NCBI GenBank assembly: GCA_938008555.1
Contig: CALLKE010000258.1
Coordinates: 1-32,782 of the forward strand
Direction: 5' to 3'
Length of the DNA: 32,782 bases
From: an uncultured Pedobacter sp.
Lineage (GTDB): Bacteria; Bacteroidota; Bacteroidia; Sphingobacteriales; Sphingobacteriaceae
Shown: in pieces, positions 1 through 8,306 of the stretch
Layout: the number at the start of each line of letters is the position of its first letter
Position numbering within the stretch: the first letter of the stretch is position 1
Translations under genes and position numbers: made by a program
Notes under the pieces: model-generated
The model's input: only the letters and a program-made list of their open reading frames with translations
Databases searched by the model: none
What the model was told of the DNA's origin: nothing

Positions 1-50
1 CCGCCTTTAGTTGCTTGAAAAGCACAGTGTGTTTCAATATTTTCGATCAT
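1..50 (-). CDS. Possible N-terminal fragment of an unidentified protein
   Basis: The minus strand opens with ATG at 50-48 and reads MIENIETHCAFQATKGG to the window edge, a plausible soluble N-terminus but only 17 codons. A near-consensus -7 element (AATATTTG on the minus strand, about 61-68) lies just upstream. No family can be assigned. The plus strand is also open from 3 to a TAG at 81-83, but that translation is unusually rich in Cys, Tyr and Ile and is less convincing. If the minus call is right, the gene is divergent from the DUF1254 gene. Confidence 0.33.
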   Translation of the reverse strand, partial: MIENIETHCAFQATKG

Positions 51-88
51 ATTTTATCCAAATATTACCTATCATACATTTAGATACG

Positions 89-130
89 CTACCTCTAATT
101 TTTCTTCTTTATAAGAAAAATTAGAGGTAG
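89..130. terminator. 18-bp perfect hairpin, terminator-like
   Basis: The arms at 89-106 and 113-130 (starting CTACCTCTAA, ending TTAGAGGTAG) are perfectly complementary over 18 bp around a 6-nt loop. No T-run follows on either strand, although the stem itself has an internal T5/A5 block. It would terminate a plus-strand gene ending just before it; if the flanking genes are divergent, its role is unclear. Confidence 0.5.
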
Positions 131-179
131 TAAATAATTAAAATATCAATCTACTTAATTCGTTAATGAAGCTGAGCAA

Positions 180-210
180 TAAGCGAGTGCTCCGTGTGAG
201 TATTCGCTTA
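180..210. promoter_or_regulatory. Interrupted palindrome upstream of the DUF1254 gene
   Basis: TAAGCGA (180-186) pairs with TCGCTTA (204-210), and inside it CTC (190-192) pairs with GAG (198-200), symmetric about a 5-nt centre. It lies 60 bases before the DUF1254 start, so it could be a dimeric operator or a leader hairpin. Nothing in the sequence names a regulator. Confidence 0.3.
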
Positions 211-269
211 CACAAATCCAATTGAATAGATTAAAATAAATTTAACACAAACAACTTCAAAGAAAAGGC

Positions 270-1700
270 ATGAAAAACATGAATAAAGATTCTTTCAAAA
301 TATCTACAAAGAAGCCATTCTATTTATCTGATGAACAGATTAAAAATATTGTCAGTCGATCCTACCAATATGTTGCGCTTTATAACATTATCAATAAATA
401 TGCCCTAGACCGCAATAGTAGCACACCTACCTATCATTGGAATAAAGTTACTACCCATACAAAACTCCTTGATCACACAGAACAATCAATCGCCCGCCCC
501 AATAATGACACCCTGTATTCAGTAGCAATGCTCGATTTACGAGGTGAACCGATCATTTTGGAAATACCTGCAATTGACTCTGCTTATGTTTCACTGCAAA
601 CCTCGGCTTATGATCATTACATCACGATTCCTCTAACAGTCCGTAGAGGAGATTATCAAACACCAAAGAAGATCCTGTTTTATACGGCACGTACACCTTA
701 TTTTGACAGAAATATCGCAGGTATTGATCAGTATATTGAAATGACTGGCGATTTTGTAATTGCTTTCCATCGTGTCATGCCTCATGCCAATGAGCCAGAG
801 CGCTTTGAATTGATAAAACAACAAATGATGGGAATCCAATTAAAAACTTTGTCAGAATATGTAGGCAATACTTCCCCACGCTATCAAGAAGTATTATTTC
901 CTGCGATTGGCAAAACAGATTCTGATGTTTTTGGGAGCAATTTGTTAGAGGTCATGCAATTTGTCTTTAATCACACTACCTTCAATCCTAATCAATATCC
1001 ATTGGATAAAGCACTTCTCGACGCCTATGCTCCTTTGAGTGTTATACCCGGCCAAACATGGAACCCGACAGAAGTAGCTCAGATAGATAATGTAAGATTT
1101 AAACAAATAGCTTTACAAGTTCAGCAAGAGCAACTTGCACTTGCTCGAAACCAACAATTTACTGCTTCTATACTACCCAACTTATTTCGAGAAAAGGCAC
1201 ATCCAGGTATTAGTCTAGATACGATGCTGTTTCAATCCGTATTTGGCCCTATTGGACTGCCATCAGATGAAGCTATTTACCCACCGATCAATACACAAGG
1301 AGGAGAACCCATGAATGCGTTAAATGATTATACCGTTAGCATGACGCAAAGCACACTGGCACTTGCTAATGCTTTCTGGTCGATGACACTTTATGATACC
1401 CAAAACGGCTTTTTCATCCCTAATAGTGAAAAAAAATATTCTGTTGGGCTAAATTCAGGTTACAAGCTCAATCCAGCCGCTGGCATAGATATTTACATTG
1501 CTGAAAAGCAGCCCGATGGTGTGCCTAAAGAGAACTGGTTACCTATCAACCGTCAAGATCAAAACCTGGATCTTGTTTTGCGAATATATGACCCCAAAAC
1601 AGAGGACATGAAGACCTGGAAAGCACCAAATGTTGAAAAAATTACAGCTACTGAAGGGCATCATTTAACAGAAGCCTCAGATAATGTAACAGTCAATTAA
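270..1700 (+). CDS. DUF1254/DUF1214 domain-containing protein
   Basis: This 476-residue protein has an N-terminal DUF1254 region with the typical RPNNDTLYS stretch (about residues 76-84). Its C-terminal DUF1214 region (about 355-460) includes FWSMTLYD, a G-x-N-S-G segment and the final LRIYDP motif. The family is widespread in bacteria and often occurs with envelope functions or as single accessory genes; its biochemical role is not established. Many homologues are exported, but no hydrophobic signal peptide is visible here, so this copy is probably cytoplasmic. A second ATG three codons in (279) is an equally possible start. The gene stands alone, with a palindrome in its leader and a weak hairpin after its stop. 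Family assignment is confident; function is unknown. Confidence 0.85.
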   Translation: MKNMNKDSFKISTKKPFYLSDEQIKNIVSRSYQYVALYNIINKYALDRNSSTPTYHWNKVTTHTKLLDHTEQSIARPNNDTLYSVAMLDLRGEPIILEIPAIDSAYVSLQTSAYDHYITIPLTVRRGDYQTPKKILFYTARTPYFDRNIAGIDQYIEMTGDFVIAFHRVMPHANEPERFELIKQQMMGIQLKTLSEYVGNTSPRYQEVLFPAIGKTDSDVFGSNLLEVMQFVFNHTTFNPNQYPLDKALLDAYAPLSVIPGQTWNPTEVAQIDNVRFKQIALQVQQEQLALARNQQFTASILPNLFREKAHPGISLDTMLFQSVFGPIGLPSDEAIYPPINTQGGEPMNALNDYTVSMTQSTLALANAFWSMTLYDTQNGFFIPNSEKKYSVGLNSGYKLNPAAGIDIYIAEKQPDGVPKENWLPINRQDQNLDLVLRIYDPKTEDMKTWKAPNVEKITATEGHHLTEASDNVTVN

Positions 1701-1725
1701 GCGTATCAAGTTGAACCAAAATAAA

Positions 1726-1756
1726 GGGAATGAATAACACTCTGAAGCATTCTCCC
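1726..1756 (+). terminator. Weak hairpin after the DUF1254 gene
   Basis: GGGAATG (1726-1732) can pair with CATTCTCCC (1748-1756), with a small bulge, 26 bases after the stop codon. There is no T-run, so termination is only a guess from position. Confidence 0.3.
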
Positions 1757-1775
1757 TGTGTTAGAGGGGTCTAAA

Positions 1776-1835
1776 CTAGTCTGTGGGTAGCATTTTTAAT
1801 TGCCGTTATGATGCTATTGGCTTCTCACAGATTAG
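1776..1835. other. Nested stem-loop in the DUF1254-purB gap
   Basis: CTAGTCTGTG (1776-1785) pairs with CACAGATTAG (1826-1835) at 9 of 10 positions, the exception being a G.U. Inside it, TAGCAT (1788-1793) pairs perfectly with ATGCTA (1811-1816). It lies in a 652-base stretch (1701-2352) with no convincing coding frame. The rest of that stretch, apart from the purB leader element, is AT-rich and shows nothing recognisable. The hairpin could be a distal terminator, a small RNA or chance. Confidence 0.35.
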
Positions 1836-2174
1836 TATTCAATATTCAAATAAGATGATAGCTAAAAAACCAAGATCTCATACGGGTATAGTCCATTTCT
1901 TCAGCTGTTTTTTGGATGACCAACTAAGTTAGTTTGAGGAATACCCTGTCTGAGGATCGATAAGTGAGTAGAAGTATTTTTTTGAAACGAATTCAAAGAT
2001 TTGTACGCACAATGCAAGGTTAGTCAATACCAAATTGACCTTATAAATAAATAAATTAAAATATAGTCAATACAATTTCTTACATATTTAAAAAAACAGT
2101 AATCCTGACTCCCATTCCATTTTCAACAAACATTCACGTTAAAAAAGCCGGATGACACCCCTTGTAAAATAATG

Positions 2175-2182
2175 TATCTTCG
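2175..2182 (+). promoter_or_regulatory. Putative -7 promoter element for the purB leader/ncRNA
   Basis: TATCTTCG matches the Bacteroidetes -7 consensus TAnnTTTG at all but one fixed position. The predicted transcription start is near 2189, so the transcript would carry the structured element at 2238-2310 before purB. No convincing -33 TTG lies at the usual spacing. Confidence 0.45.
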
Positions 2183-2235
2183 CATTAAAAACAGGATGGA
2201 TGATCCATGTGTGCAGAAGCATCACTTTTTCTTTG

Positions 2236-2312
2236 TTGCGTGAGGGATAGAAGCGAAAAGCCCACAGCGAAGCGAGGACTTGCAGCAAATAGCCCGACCG
2301 AAGGGCACGCCC
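2236..2312 (+). ncRNA. Structured RNA in the purB leader, resembling the Bacteroidetes Flavo-1-type motif
   Basis: A GC-rich block in AT-rich surroundings. GCGTG (2238-2242) pairs with CACGC (2306-2310) as a closing stem and is followed by the characteristic TGAGGGATAGAAGCG. Inside are AAGCCC...GGACTT (2258-2263 with 2276-2281, one mismatch) and a hairpin GCCC (2292-2295) / GGGC (2303-2306) that competes for the last base of the outer stem. From memory, the GCGTGAGGGAT...AGCCC...GGGCACGC layout is a recurrent intergenic small-RNA motif of Bacteroidetes; the Flavo-1 name is a best guess. It may be an independent small RNA or part of the purB 5' leader. An antisense reading frame through it is an artefact of its composition. 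Confidence 0.55.
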
Positions 2313-2352
2313 CAATGCATAATGGTCATACACTCATTAAAACCCTATCCAA

Positions 2353-3696
2353 ATGACTTTATCGCCTCTAACTGCCATATCGCCGATCGATGGACGTTAT
2401 CGAAAAACTAGCCACGAACTCGCTTTCTTTTTTTCTGAATTTGCACTCATTAAATTTCGAGTGCATGTAGAGATAGAATATTTTATTGCCTTATGCGAAC
2501 TGCCTTTGCCTGAACTGAAAAAGTTTGACCCTACTCTTTTTCCCAAGCTAAGAGCAATTTATGCAAACTTTGAGATGAAGGATGCTGAAGCAATTAAACG
2601 CATTGAACAAACGACGAATCACGATATAAAAGCGGTTGAGTATTTTATTAAGGATCAGTTTGATGAATTATCCATAGGTGAGTTTAAAGAGTTTGTTCAT
2701 TTTGGACTCACCTCTCAGGATATTAACAACACTGCAATTCCGTATTCGTTTAAGCAATCTATTGAAGAAACATATCTACCAGCAATTCATGAATTAGTCG
2801 ATATCCTAAAGGCATTTGCTACTGATTGGGCTCACATCCCTATGCTGGCCAGAACACATGGACAACCCGCATCTCCAACCCGATTAGGAAAAGAGTTATT
2901 GGTATTTGTAGAACGTATTGAAACGCAATTAGCGCACCTAAAAACCATTCCATTCTCGGCAAAGTTTGGTGGCGCTACGGGAAACTTCAATGCACATCAT
3001 GTTGCGTATCCCAAAATTAACTGGATAGCATTTGCAAATGATTTCGTCAATCATGGTCTCCAATTAAACCGATCGCAGCACACTACCCAGATTGAGCATT
3101 ATGATAATTTTGCAGCACATTGCGACGTCCTAAAGCGTATCAACACCATCTTAATTGATCTAGATCGTGATTTTTGGACGTACATTTCGATCAATTACTT
3201 TAAACAAAAAATTAAAACAGGAGAGGTAGGATCATCGGCTATGCCACACAAAGTAAACCCTATTGATTTTGAAAACTCAGAGGGTAATCTCGGCATGGCA
3301 AATGCACTATTTGAACATTTGGCAGCAAAACTTCCTATCTCTCGCTTACAGCGCGACTTAACTGATTCCACTGTTTTACGCAATATTGGTGTACCGATGG
3401 CGCATACGCTTATTGCTATCAGGTCGAGTATAAGAGGATTGAAAAAATTAGTACTCAATACAAATGCTCTTGAAGCAGATTTGGAAGCTAATTGGCCTGT
3501 TGTAGCCGAAGGAATACAAACAATCCTTCGTCGTGAGGGCTTCCCAAATCCATATGAAGCACTAAAAGATTTGACTCGAACGAATGAACAGATTAATGCT
3601 GCTACCATCGCCTCTTTTGTAGAAACACTGGATATACCTGAATCTGTAAAAACGGAGATAAAAAAGATTAGTCCATGGAATTATACGGGGATGTGA
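2353..3696 (+). CDS. purB: Adenylosuccinate lyase
   Basis: PurB catalyses two steps of purine synthesis: SAICAR to AICAR plus fumarate, and adenylosuccinate to AMP plus fumarate. It is a cytosolic homotetramer of the fumarase/aspartase superfamily. The 447-residue length and the N-terminal ISPIDGRYR segment fit the long, E. coli-like PurB type. The superfamily signature SSAMPHKVNP starts at residue 294 and contains the catalytic mobile-loop serine. The conserved ARTHGQPASP stretch, with the catalytic-site histidine region, is near residue 168. The ATG at 2353 aligns with the family N-terminus. The gene sits alone behind a structured leader and before a hairpin. The other purine gene here, purC, is 12 kb away on the other strand. 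Confidence 0.97.
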   Translation: MTLSPLTAISPIDGRYRKTSHELAFFFSEFALIKFRVHVEIEYFIALCELPLPELKKFDPTLFPKLRAIYANFEMKDAEAIKRIEQTTNHDIKAVEYFIKDQFDELSIGEFKEFVHFGLTSQDINNTAIPYSFKQSIEETYLPAIHELVDILKAFATDWAHIPMLARTHGQPASPTRLGKELLVFVERIETQLAHLKTIPFSAKFGGATGNFNAHHVAYPKINWIAFANDFVNHGLQLNRSQHTTQIEHYDNFAAHCDVLKRINTILIDLDRDFWTYISINYFKQKIKTGEVGSSAMPHKVNPIDFENSEGNLGMANALFEHLAAKLPISRLQRDLTDSTVLRNIGVPMAHTLIAIRSSIRGLKKLVLNTNALEADLEANWPVVAEGIQTILRREGFPNPYEALKDLTRTNEQINAATIASFVETLDIPESVKTEIKKISPWNYTGM

Positions 3697-3751
3697 TATT
3701 TAGCCCTGGGTAATAATTTGTCTGAATTAGGGTCTTCCGCTTCCATTGAAA

Positions 3752-3778
3752 TTGAGCAATCTTTTGAGTATTGCTCAA
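3752..3778 (+). terminator. Hairpin terminator candidate after purB
   Basis: TTGAGCAAT (3752-3760) and ATTGCTCAA (3770-3778) form a perfect 9-bp stem with a 9-nt loop, 56 bases after the purB stop. Only a short T-run follows (CATTTT), so it is a weak intrinsic terminator or a transcript 3' stabiliser. Confidence 0.5.
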
Positions 3779-3859
3779 CATTTTCAACATGTTGATGATT
3801 TCTAATTTGTTTTTACATTGGTATCTCACAAATCAAAAAGAGACAAGATCATTTTATCC

Positions 3860-5497
3860 ATGAAAGCAATTGACTCCTTTCTTCTCAGCCTCCTCATTCT
3901 CTTCACTGTCCCAGCATTCTCACAGCAGCTTTTTACCAGGTCAGACACACTTCGCGGAAGTAATGGCCCCTTGCGGACTTGCTACGATATCCGATATTAT
4001 CATTTAGACATCAAGGTTGATATCGATCAAAAATTTATCAGCGGCTCAAACCTTTTTCGGTTCACAGCGAAGAAAGACTTCGATCGTTTGCAATTCGACC
4101 TTTTTGAAAATCTAGCTATTCAAAGAGTTGTTTATAAAGGCAAAGAGCTTTCTTTTAAGCGTGAGTTTAATGCCATTTTTGTCCAATTTCCCAAAAAAAT
4201 AAAAAAGGGTTCGACAGAAGAGTTTACTGTTTTCTACAGCGGGAATCCTGTTATTGCCCAACATGCTCCTTGGGACGGGGGATTTATATTTAGCAAAGAC
4301 AAGGCAGGTAAGCCGTGGGTAGCAGTAGCATGTCAGGGGTTTGGTGCGAGTTCATGGTGGCCCAACAAAGACCAACAGGCAGACGAGGTGGACAGTATGA
4401 TGATCAGTATAACTGTACCCAATGAGGTGATGGATGTGAGCAATGGTCGATTACGATCGATTATAAAAATGGAGAATGGATTTACGAAGTATAATTGGTT
4501 TGTATCCTACCCGATTAATAATTATGACGTCACCGTCAATATTGCTGACTACAGCCACTTCACTGATACATATGATGGAAAAAATGGCAAACTAAGTCTG
4601 GATTATTATGTGCTACAAGAAAATCTACAAAAAGCAAAAGATCATTTCTCTGCCAATGTAAAACCAATGCTTCAATCTTTCGAATATTGGTTCGGCCCAT
4701 ATCCTTTCTACCGAGATGGATATAAATTAGTTGAAACTCCTTACCTGGGAATGGAACATCAAAGTGCTATCGCCTATGGTAATAAGTATCAAAATGGTTA
4801 TTCCGGAACTGATCTCTCCGGAACAGGCTTAGGCCTCACCTGGGATTACATGATCATTCATGAAAGTGGACATGAATGGTTTGGAAATAGCATTACCTCA
4901 AAAGATATTGCCGATATGTGGATTCACGAAAGTTTCACAATGTATTCTGAGGCTTTATTTGTGGAATCGAAACAAGGGAAACAAGCAGGAATAAAATATA
5001 TAGATGGATTAAGGCATCATATTCTTAATGACCGTCCGATTATTGGTCCTTATCATGTCAATCAAGAGGGCTCAGGTGATATGTACTTTAAAGGTGCAAA
5101 CATGTTACAGATGATACGTGCAATCATCCGAGACGATAGAAAATGGCTTAAAATCATGAGGGGCTTAAATCACCAATTTGGACTCAAAACCACAACAACA
5201 GAAGAAGTTGTTCGCTATATCAACAAAATGTCAGGCATTAATTTCACAAAGGTGTTTGATCAGTATTTACGTTTTAAAAATATTCCGACACTGGAGGTAA
5301 TACGTCATAATCATCTAATACAATATCGTTGGCAAGCAGATGTAAAGGACTTTAATATGCCTATACATGTACATGATGGCAATAAATTTCTAGTTCTAAA
5401 CCCGCAGCCTCATTGGAAAAACATGAGGATAAAAAACAGCTTTACACCTGATTCAGCCAGTTTTTACATCCATATAAAATCAAAGTCGATTCATTAG
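3860..5497 (+). CDS. Secreted M1 family metallopeptidase (aminopeptidase N-like)
   Basis: This 545-residue gluzincin probably removes N-terminal residues from peptides in the periplasm or outside the cell. The zinc motif HESGH is at residues 334-338 with the third ligand E357 in WIHESF, the exact HExxH-x18-E spacing. The substrate-binding GxMEN motif appears as GMEHQ just upstream. The ATG at 3860 is preferred over the TTG at 3818 because it places a classic signal peptide (MKAIDSFLLSLLILFTVPAFS, cut before QQ) at the N-terminus. The protein ends soon after SFYIHIK, the usual end of short Bacteroidetes M1 enzymes. However, the next frame stays open for another 100 bases with protein-like content, so a 3' frameshift is possible. 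It is monocistronic and convergent with bshA. Confidence 0.9.
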   Translation: MKAIDSFLLSLLILFTVPAFSQQLFTRSDTLRGSNGPLRTCYDIRYYHLDIKVDIDQKFISGSNLFRFTAKKDFDRLQFDLFENLAIQRVVYKGKELSFKREFNAIFVQFPKKIKKGSTEEFTVFYSGNPVIAQHAPWDGGFIFSKDKAGKPWVAVACQGFGASSWWPNKDQQADEVDSMMISITVPNEVMDVSNGRLRSIIKMENGFTKYNWFVSYPINNYDVTVNIADYSHFTDTYDGKNGKLSLDYYVLQENLQKAKDHFSANVKPMLQSFEYWFGPYPFYRDGYKLVETPYLGMEHQSAIAYGNKYQNGYSGTDLSGTGLGLTWDYMIIHESGHEWFGNSITSKDIADMWIHESFTMYSEALFVESKQGKQAGIKYIDGLRHHILNDRPIIGPYHVNQEGSGDMYFKGANMLQMIRAIIRDDRKWLKIMRGLNHQFGLKTTTTEEVVRYINKMSGINFTKVFDQYLRFKNIPTLEVIRHNHLIQYRWQADVKDFNMPIHVHDGNKFLVLNPQPHWKNMRIKNSFTPDSASFYIHIKSKSIH

Positions 5498-5603
5498 AGG
5501 TAACAAAAGATAAAGATGTAGAAGTCTATCTTCAAGTTTTACCCAAAGAAGAGAAAGGTACAAGTGAATATATGCCATCTATTCAGGCACATTTGTCGTA
5601 AGC

Positions 5604-6758
5604 CTAGACTAATCTCTCCATTTTTACTTTACCAGATTTACTTAAAACTTCTTTATAAAAATTCTCATAAACAGGTAAAATCAACGCTAAATCAAATTCT
5701 TTTGCTCGATTCAGTGCATTTTCTTTAAACTGATTTAGTCGAGCACGATCTTCTAGGATCTCAATAGCATGCTTAGCCATGGTTTCAACATCACCAACTG
5801 GGTCCATATAACCCGTCACACCATTCACATTTAACTCAGGCAGTCCGCCTGCATTTGAAGTAATCGCAGGAACTTTACAGGCCATGGCTTCTAGTGCTGC
5901 CAAACCAAAGCTCTCTGATTCCGAAGGCATGATAAACAAATCACAGACAGACAGTATTTCTTCTACAGCCTCTTGTTTACCCAAGAAACGTACATCGGAA
6001 CATATTTTTAAATCACGACAAAGTTGCTCGCAATAAACGCGTTCTGGACCATCACCAACCATCAGTAGCTTTGATGGAATTATTTTTCGAATTCGTTCGA
6101 AAATATAGATCACATCTTGGGTTCTTTTAACCTTACGAAAGTTAGATGTGTGAATGATAATGCGCTCATTATTGGGTGCAATGGCAATTTTAAAATGATC
6201 TTTAGGCTTTAAACTAAAGCGCTGCATATCCACAAAATTAGGTATGACCCGAATATCATTTTTGATGTCAAAATGCCTGTAAGTATCCTCCTTTAGATTT
6301 TCAGAAACTGCGGTTACTCCATCCGATTGGTTGATTGAGAAGGTAACAACAGGTTTATAAATGGGGTCCTTGCCTACTAAAGTAATATCCGTGCCATGTA
6401 AAGTTGTCACAATAGGGATATCAATTCCATAGGTTGCTAATATTTGCTTAGCCATAAAAGCAGCAGAAGCGTGTGGAATTGCATAATGCACATGCAAAAT
6501 ATCCAAGTTTTCAAAACGTACCACATCTACCAACTTACTGGCTAATGCAAGCTCATAAGGTGGATAATCGAACAATGGATACTTCGAAACTGAAACTTCG
6601 TGATAAAACAGATTAGCTGAAAAAAAGTCGAGACGCGCCGGCTGACTATAGGTAATAAAATGTACCTGATGACCATTTGCAGCAAGTGCTTTGCCAAGCT
6701 CGGTCGCAACTACACCACTTCCACCAAAGGTTGGATAACATACGATTCCTATTTTCAT
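5604..6758 (-). CDS. bshA: N-acetyl-alpha-D-glucosaminyl L-malate synthase (bacillithiol pathway)
   Basis: BshA is a GT4-family glycosyltransferase that joins UDP-GlcNAc to L-malate, the first step in making bacillithiol, the low-molecular-weight thiol of Firmicutes and many Bacteroidetes. Its 384 residues match the family length. The N-terminus MKIGIVCYPTFGGSGVVATELG is the BshA hallmark, with the glycine-rich loop contacting the nucleotide sugar. The GT4 E-x7-E region reads PSESESFGLAALEAMACKVP (about residues 280-299). A mid-protein HVHYAIPHA also fits the family. The ATG at 6758 starts exactly at the hallmark. The other bsh genes are not in the window. It is convergent with the M1 gene, six bases after that gene's open downstream frame ends. 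Confidence 0.95.
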   Translation of the reverse strand: MKIGIVCYPTFGGSGVVATELGKALAANGHQVHFITYSQPARLDFFSANLFYHEVSVSKYPLFDYPPYELALASKLVDVVRFENLDILHVHYAIPHASAAFMAKQILATYGIDIPIVTTLHGTDITLVGKDPIYKPVVTFSINQSDGVTAVSENLKEDTYRHFDIKNDIRVIPNFVDMQRFSLKPKDHFKIAIAPNNERIIIHTSNFRKVKRTQDVIYIFERIRKIIPSKLLMVGDGPERVYCEQLCRDLKICSDVRFLGKQEAVEEILSVCDLFIMPSESESFGLAALEAMACKVPAITSNAGGLPELNVNGVTGYMDPVGDVETMAKHAIEILEDRARLNQFKENALNRAKEFDLALILPVYENFYKEVLSKSGKVKMERLV

Positions 6759-6924
6759 AGTGTTGAGATTTACGTACTGTGTATAGAGACCCTGGACAGC
6801 CCCCAGCCTTAGTTGCTCCGTAAGCTATAGATTAAATAGAGGCATTTTAATCCATCTTAAGCTTATAATTGCATGAAACAAGAAACTATCTCGCAATGCA
6901 TATCTACAATTCTAATATGCTCTA

Positions 6925-8268
6925 CTAAATTTCCCTATTGACATCCCATGCCTCCAGATAATCTGCAACTTTTCTAATAAAAGATCCTCCTAAAGAACCG
7001 TCTACAACACGATGATCATAGGATAATGATAAAAACATCATATGTCTGATTGCAATAACGTCACCATATTCTGTTTCAATGACAGCAGGTTTCTTTTTAA
7101 TCGCTCCTACAGCCAAAATAGCCACTTGTGGCTGATTAATGATAGGCGTTCCCATTACATTGCCGAACGATCCAACATTAGTCAATGTAAATGTTCCACC
7201 CTGAGTTTCGTCTGGTTTTAGTTTAGATTGACGAGCACGTTTAGCGAGGTCATTCACAGATTTCGTAAGTCCTATCAAACTCAACTGATCTGCACTTTTA
7301 ATAACTGGCACGATCAAATTACCGGAAGGTAAAGCAGTTGCCATACCGATATTAATATCTCGCTTCTTGATAATTTGTGTACCATTGACCATTACATTAA
7401 TCATGGGAAAATCTCTGATTGCTTTACTTACTGCCTCAATGAATACAGGTGTAAATGTAATTTTTTCGCCTTCTCGTTGCTCAAAAATCGTTTTGACACG
7501 GTCACGCCATTTCACAATATTGGTTACATCAGCTTCCACAAAAGACGTTACATGTGGCGAAGTATGTTTACTCATCACCATATGATCTGCAATGAGTTTA
7601 CGCATCCGATCCATTTCGATAATTTCATCCCCTCCAGAGGTAAAAGCAGCGACTACGGGCTTCGTTTGTGATAGTTTAGGAGCTGATTCCATCACTCGTT
7701 TTGAGTTCGTATTTGATAGGACTATACTAGGCTCCTCTTCCGCTTTTAAGCCAGAAGAACGTTGTGCTATAAAATTGAGCACATCTTGCTTCGTCACACG
7801 TCCTTCAATACCAGTGCCCTGTATCTGATCTAATTCAGATGAGCTAACACCCTCTCCTGCTGCAATGTTTTTAACTAGTGGAGAATAAAACCGTGATGAG
7901 TTATGATATTTTGTGTGATTGCTCGAAGGAATCACCGATTCAGTTTCAGCTATTTCCTGAGCCTCTTGCTCCTCCTTGACGGGCTCTATTGTAGTATCCG
8001 GAAAATCTGTGTTGGCTGATGTGCCAACCTCCGTTTCGATCAACGCTACTATATCCCCTACTTGGACCACATCATTTTCGCTGAACAATTGTTTTATGAG
8101 CTTTCCAGCCATGGGCGATGGAACCTCTGAATCTACCTTATCAGTGGCAATTTCCAATACAGACTCATCCATATCAATGGAGTCGCCTGGTTGTTTTACC
8201 CATTTAATGATGGTAGCTTCTGCAACACTTTCTCCCATTTTTGGAAGTTTCAATTCGTATTGAGCCAT
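6925..8268 (-). CDS. 2-oxoacid dehydrogenase E2, lipoyl-dependent acyltransferase
   Basis: This is the core E2 of a 2-oxoacid dehydrogenase complex, probably branched-chain (BkdB-like), moving acyl groups from E1 through lipoate to CoA. Domains in order: one lipoyl domain (1-80) with the lipoylated Lys in ATDKVDSE (Lys 43); an acidic/Pro linker; a peripheral subunit-binding domain (about 128-168, YSPLVKNIAAGEG to RVTKQDVLNF); and the catalytic CAT domain (about 215-447) with the active-site DHRVVDG, His 419 and Asp 423. Its 447-residue length with a single lipoyl domain is typical. No E1 or E3 gene is adjacent, which is common in Bacteroidetes. It appears to have its own promoter in the 38-base gap after cinA. 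The substrate is inferred, not shown. Confidence 0.92.
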   Translation of the reverse strand: MAQYELKLPKMGESVAEATIIKWVKQPGDSIDMDESVLEIATDKVDSEVPSPMAGKLIKQLFSENDVVQVGDIVALIETEVGTSANTDFPDTTIEPVKEEQEAQEIAETESVIPSSNHTKYHNSSRFYSPLVKNIAAGEGVSSSELDQIQGTGIEGRVTKQDVLNFIAQRSSGLKAEEEPSIVLSNTNSKRVMESAPKLSQTKPVVAAFTSGGDEIIEMDRMRKLIADHMVMSKHTSPHVTSFVEADVTNIVKWRDRVKTIFEQREGEKITFTPVFIEAVSKAIRDFPMINVMVNGTQIIKKRDINIGMATALPSGNLIVPVIKSADQLSLIGLTKSVNDLAKRARQSKLKPDETQGGTFTLTNVGSFGNVMGTPIINQPQVAILAVGAIKKKPAVIETEYGDVIAIRHMMFLSLSYDHRVVDGSLGGSFIRKVADYLEAWDVNREI

Positions 8269-8293
8269 AAAATTTTATTCTTCAGTATGTCGA

Positions 8294-8301
8294 CAAAAAT
8301 A
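8294..8301 (-). promoter_or_regulatory. -7 promoter element for the E2 gene
   Basis: On the minus strand this reads TATTTTTG, a perfect TAnnTTTG match in the gap between the cinA stop and the E2 ATG at 8268. The predicted start is near 8287, leaving a leader of about 19 bases. Confidence 0.55.
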
Positions 8302-8306
8302 GTTTT

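Noticed and set aside
2018..2105. AGTCAATAC repeats (about 2021 and 2069) as a CRISPR-like or iteron array
   Set aside because: Only two imperfect copies at irregular spacing in AT-rich DNA; no array.
2139..2333. Minus-strand 64-codon open frame before purB
   Set aside because: It runs through the structured RNA element, has no family resemblance, and is explained by that element's base composition.
3195..3608. 137-codon open frame antisense to purB
   Set aside because: It lies wholly inside a well-conserved gene on the other strand and shows no recognisable motif.
3818..3859. TTG start giving the M1 peptidase 14 extra residues
   Set aside because: The ATG at 3860 begins a textbook signal peptide; the extra charged residues would disrupt it.
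5470..5500. Programmed -1 frameshift at the end of the M1 gene
   Set aside because: No slippery heptamer of the X-XXY-YYZ type and no downstream pseudoknot were seen; a plain indel or unrelated remnant is simpler.
7367..8263. Several plus-strand open frames opposite the E2 gene
   Set aside because: They are shadows of the conserved E2 coding strand, with overlapping frames and no protein-like features.
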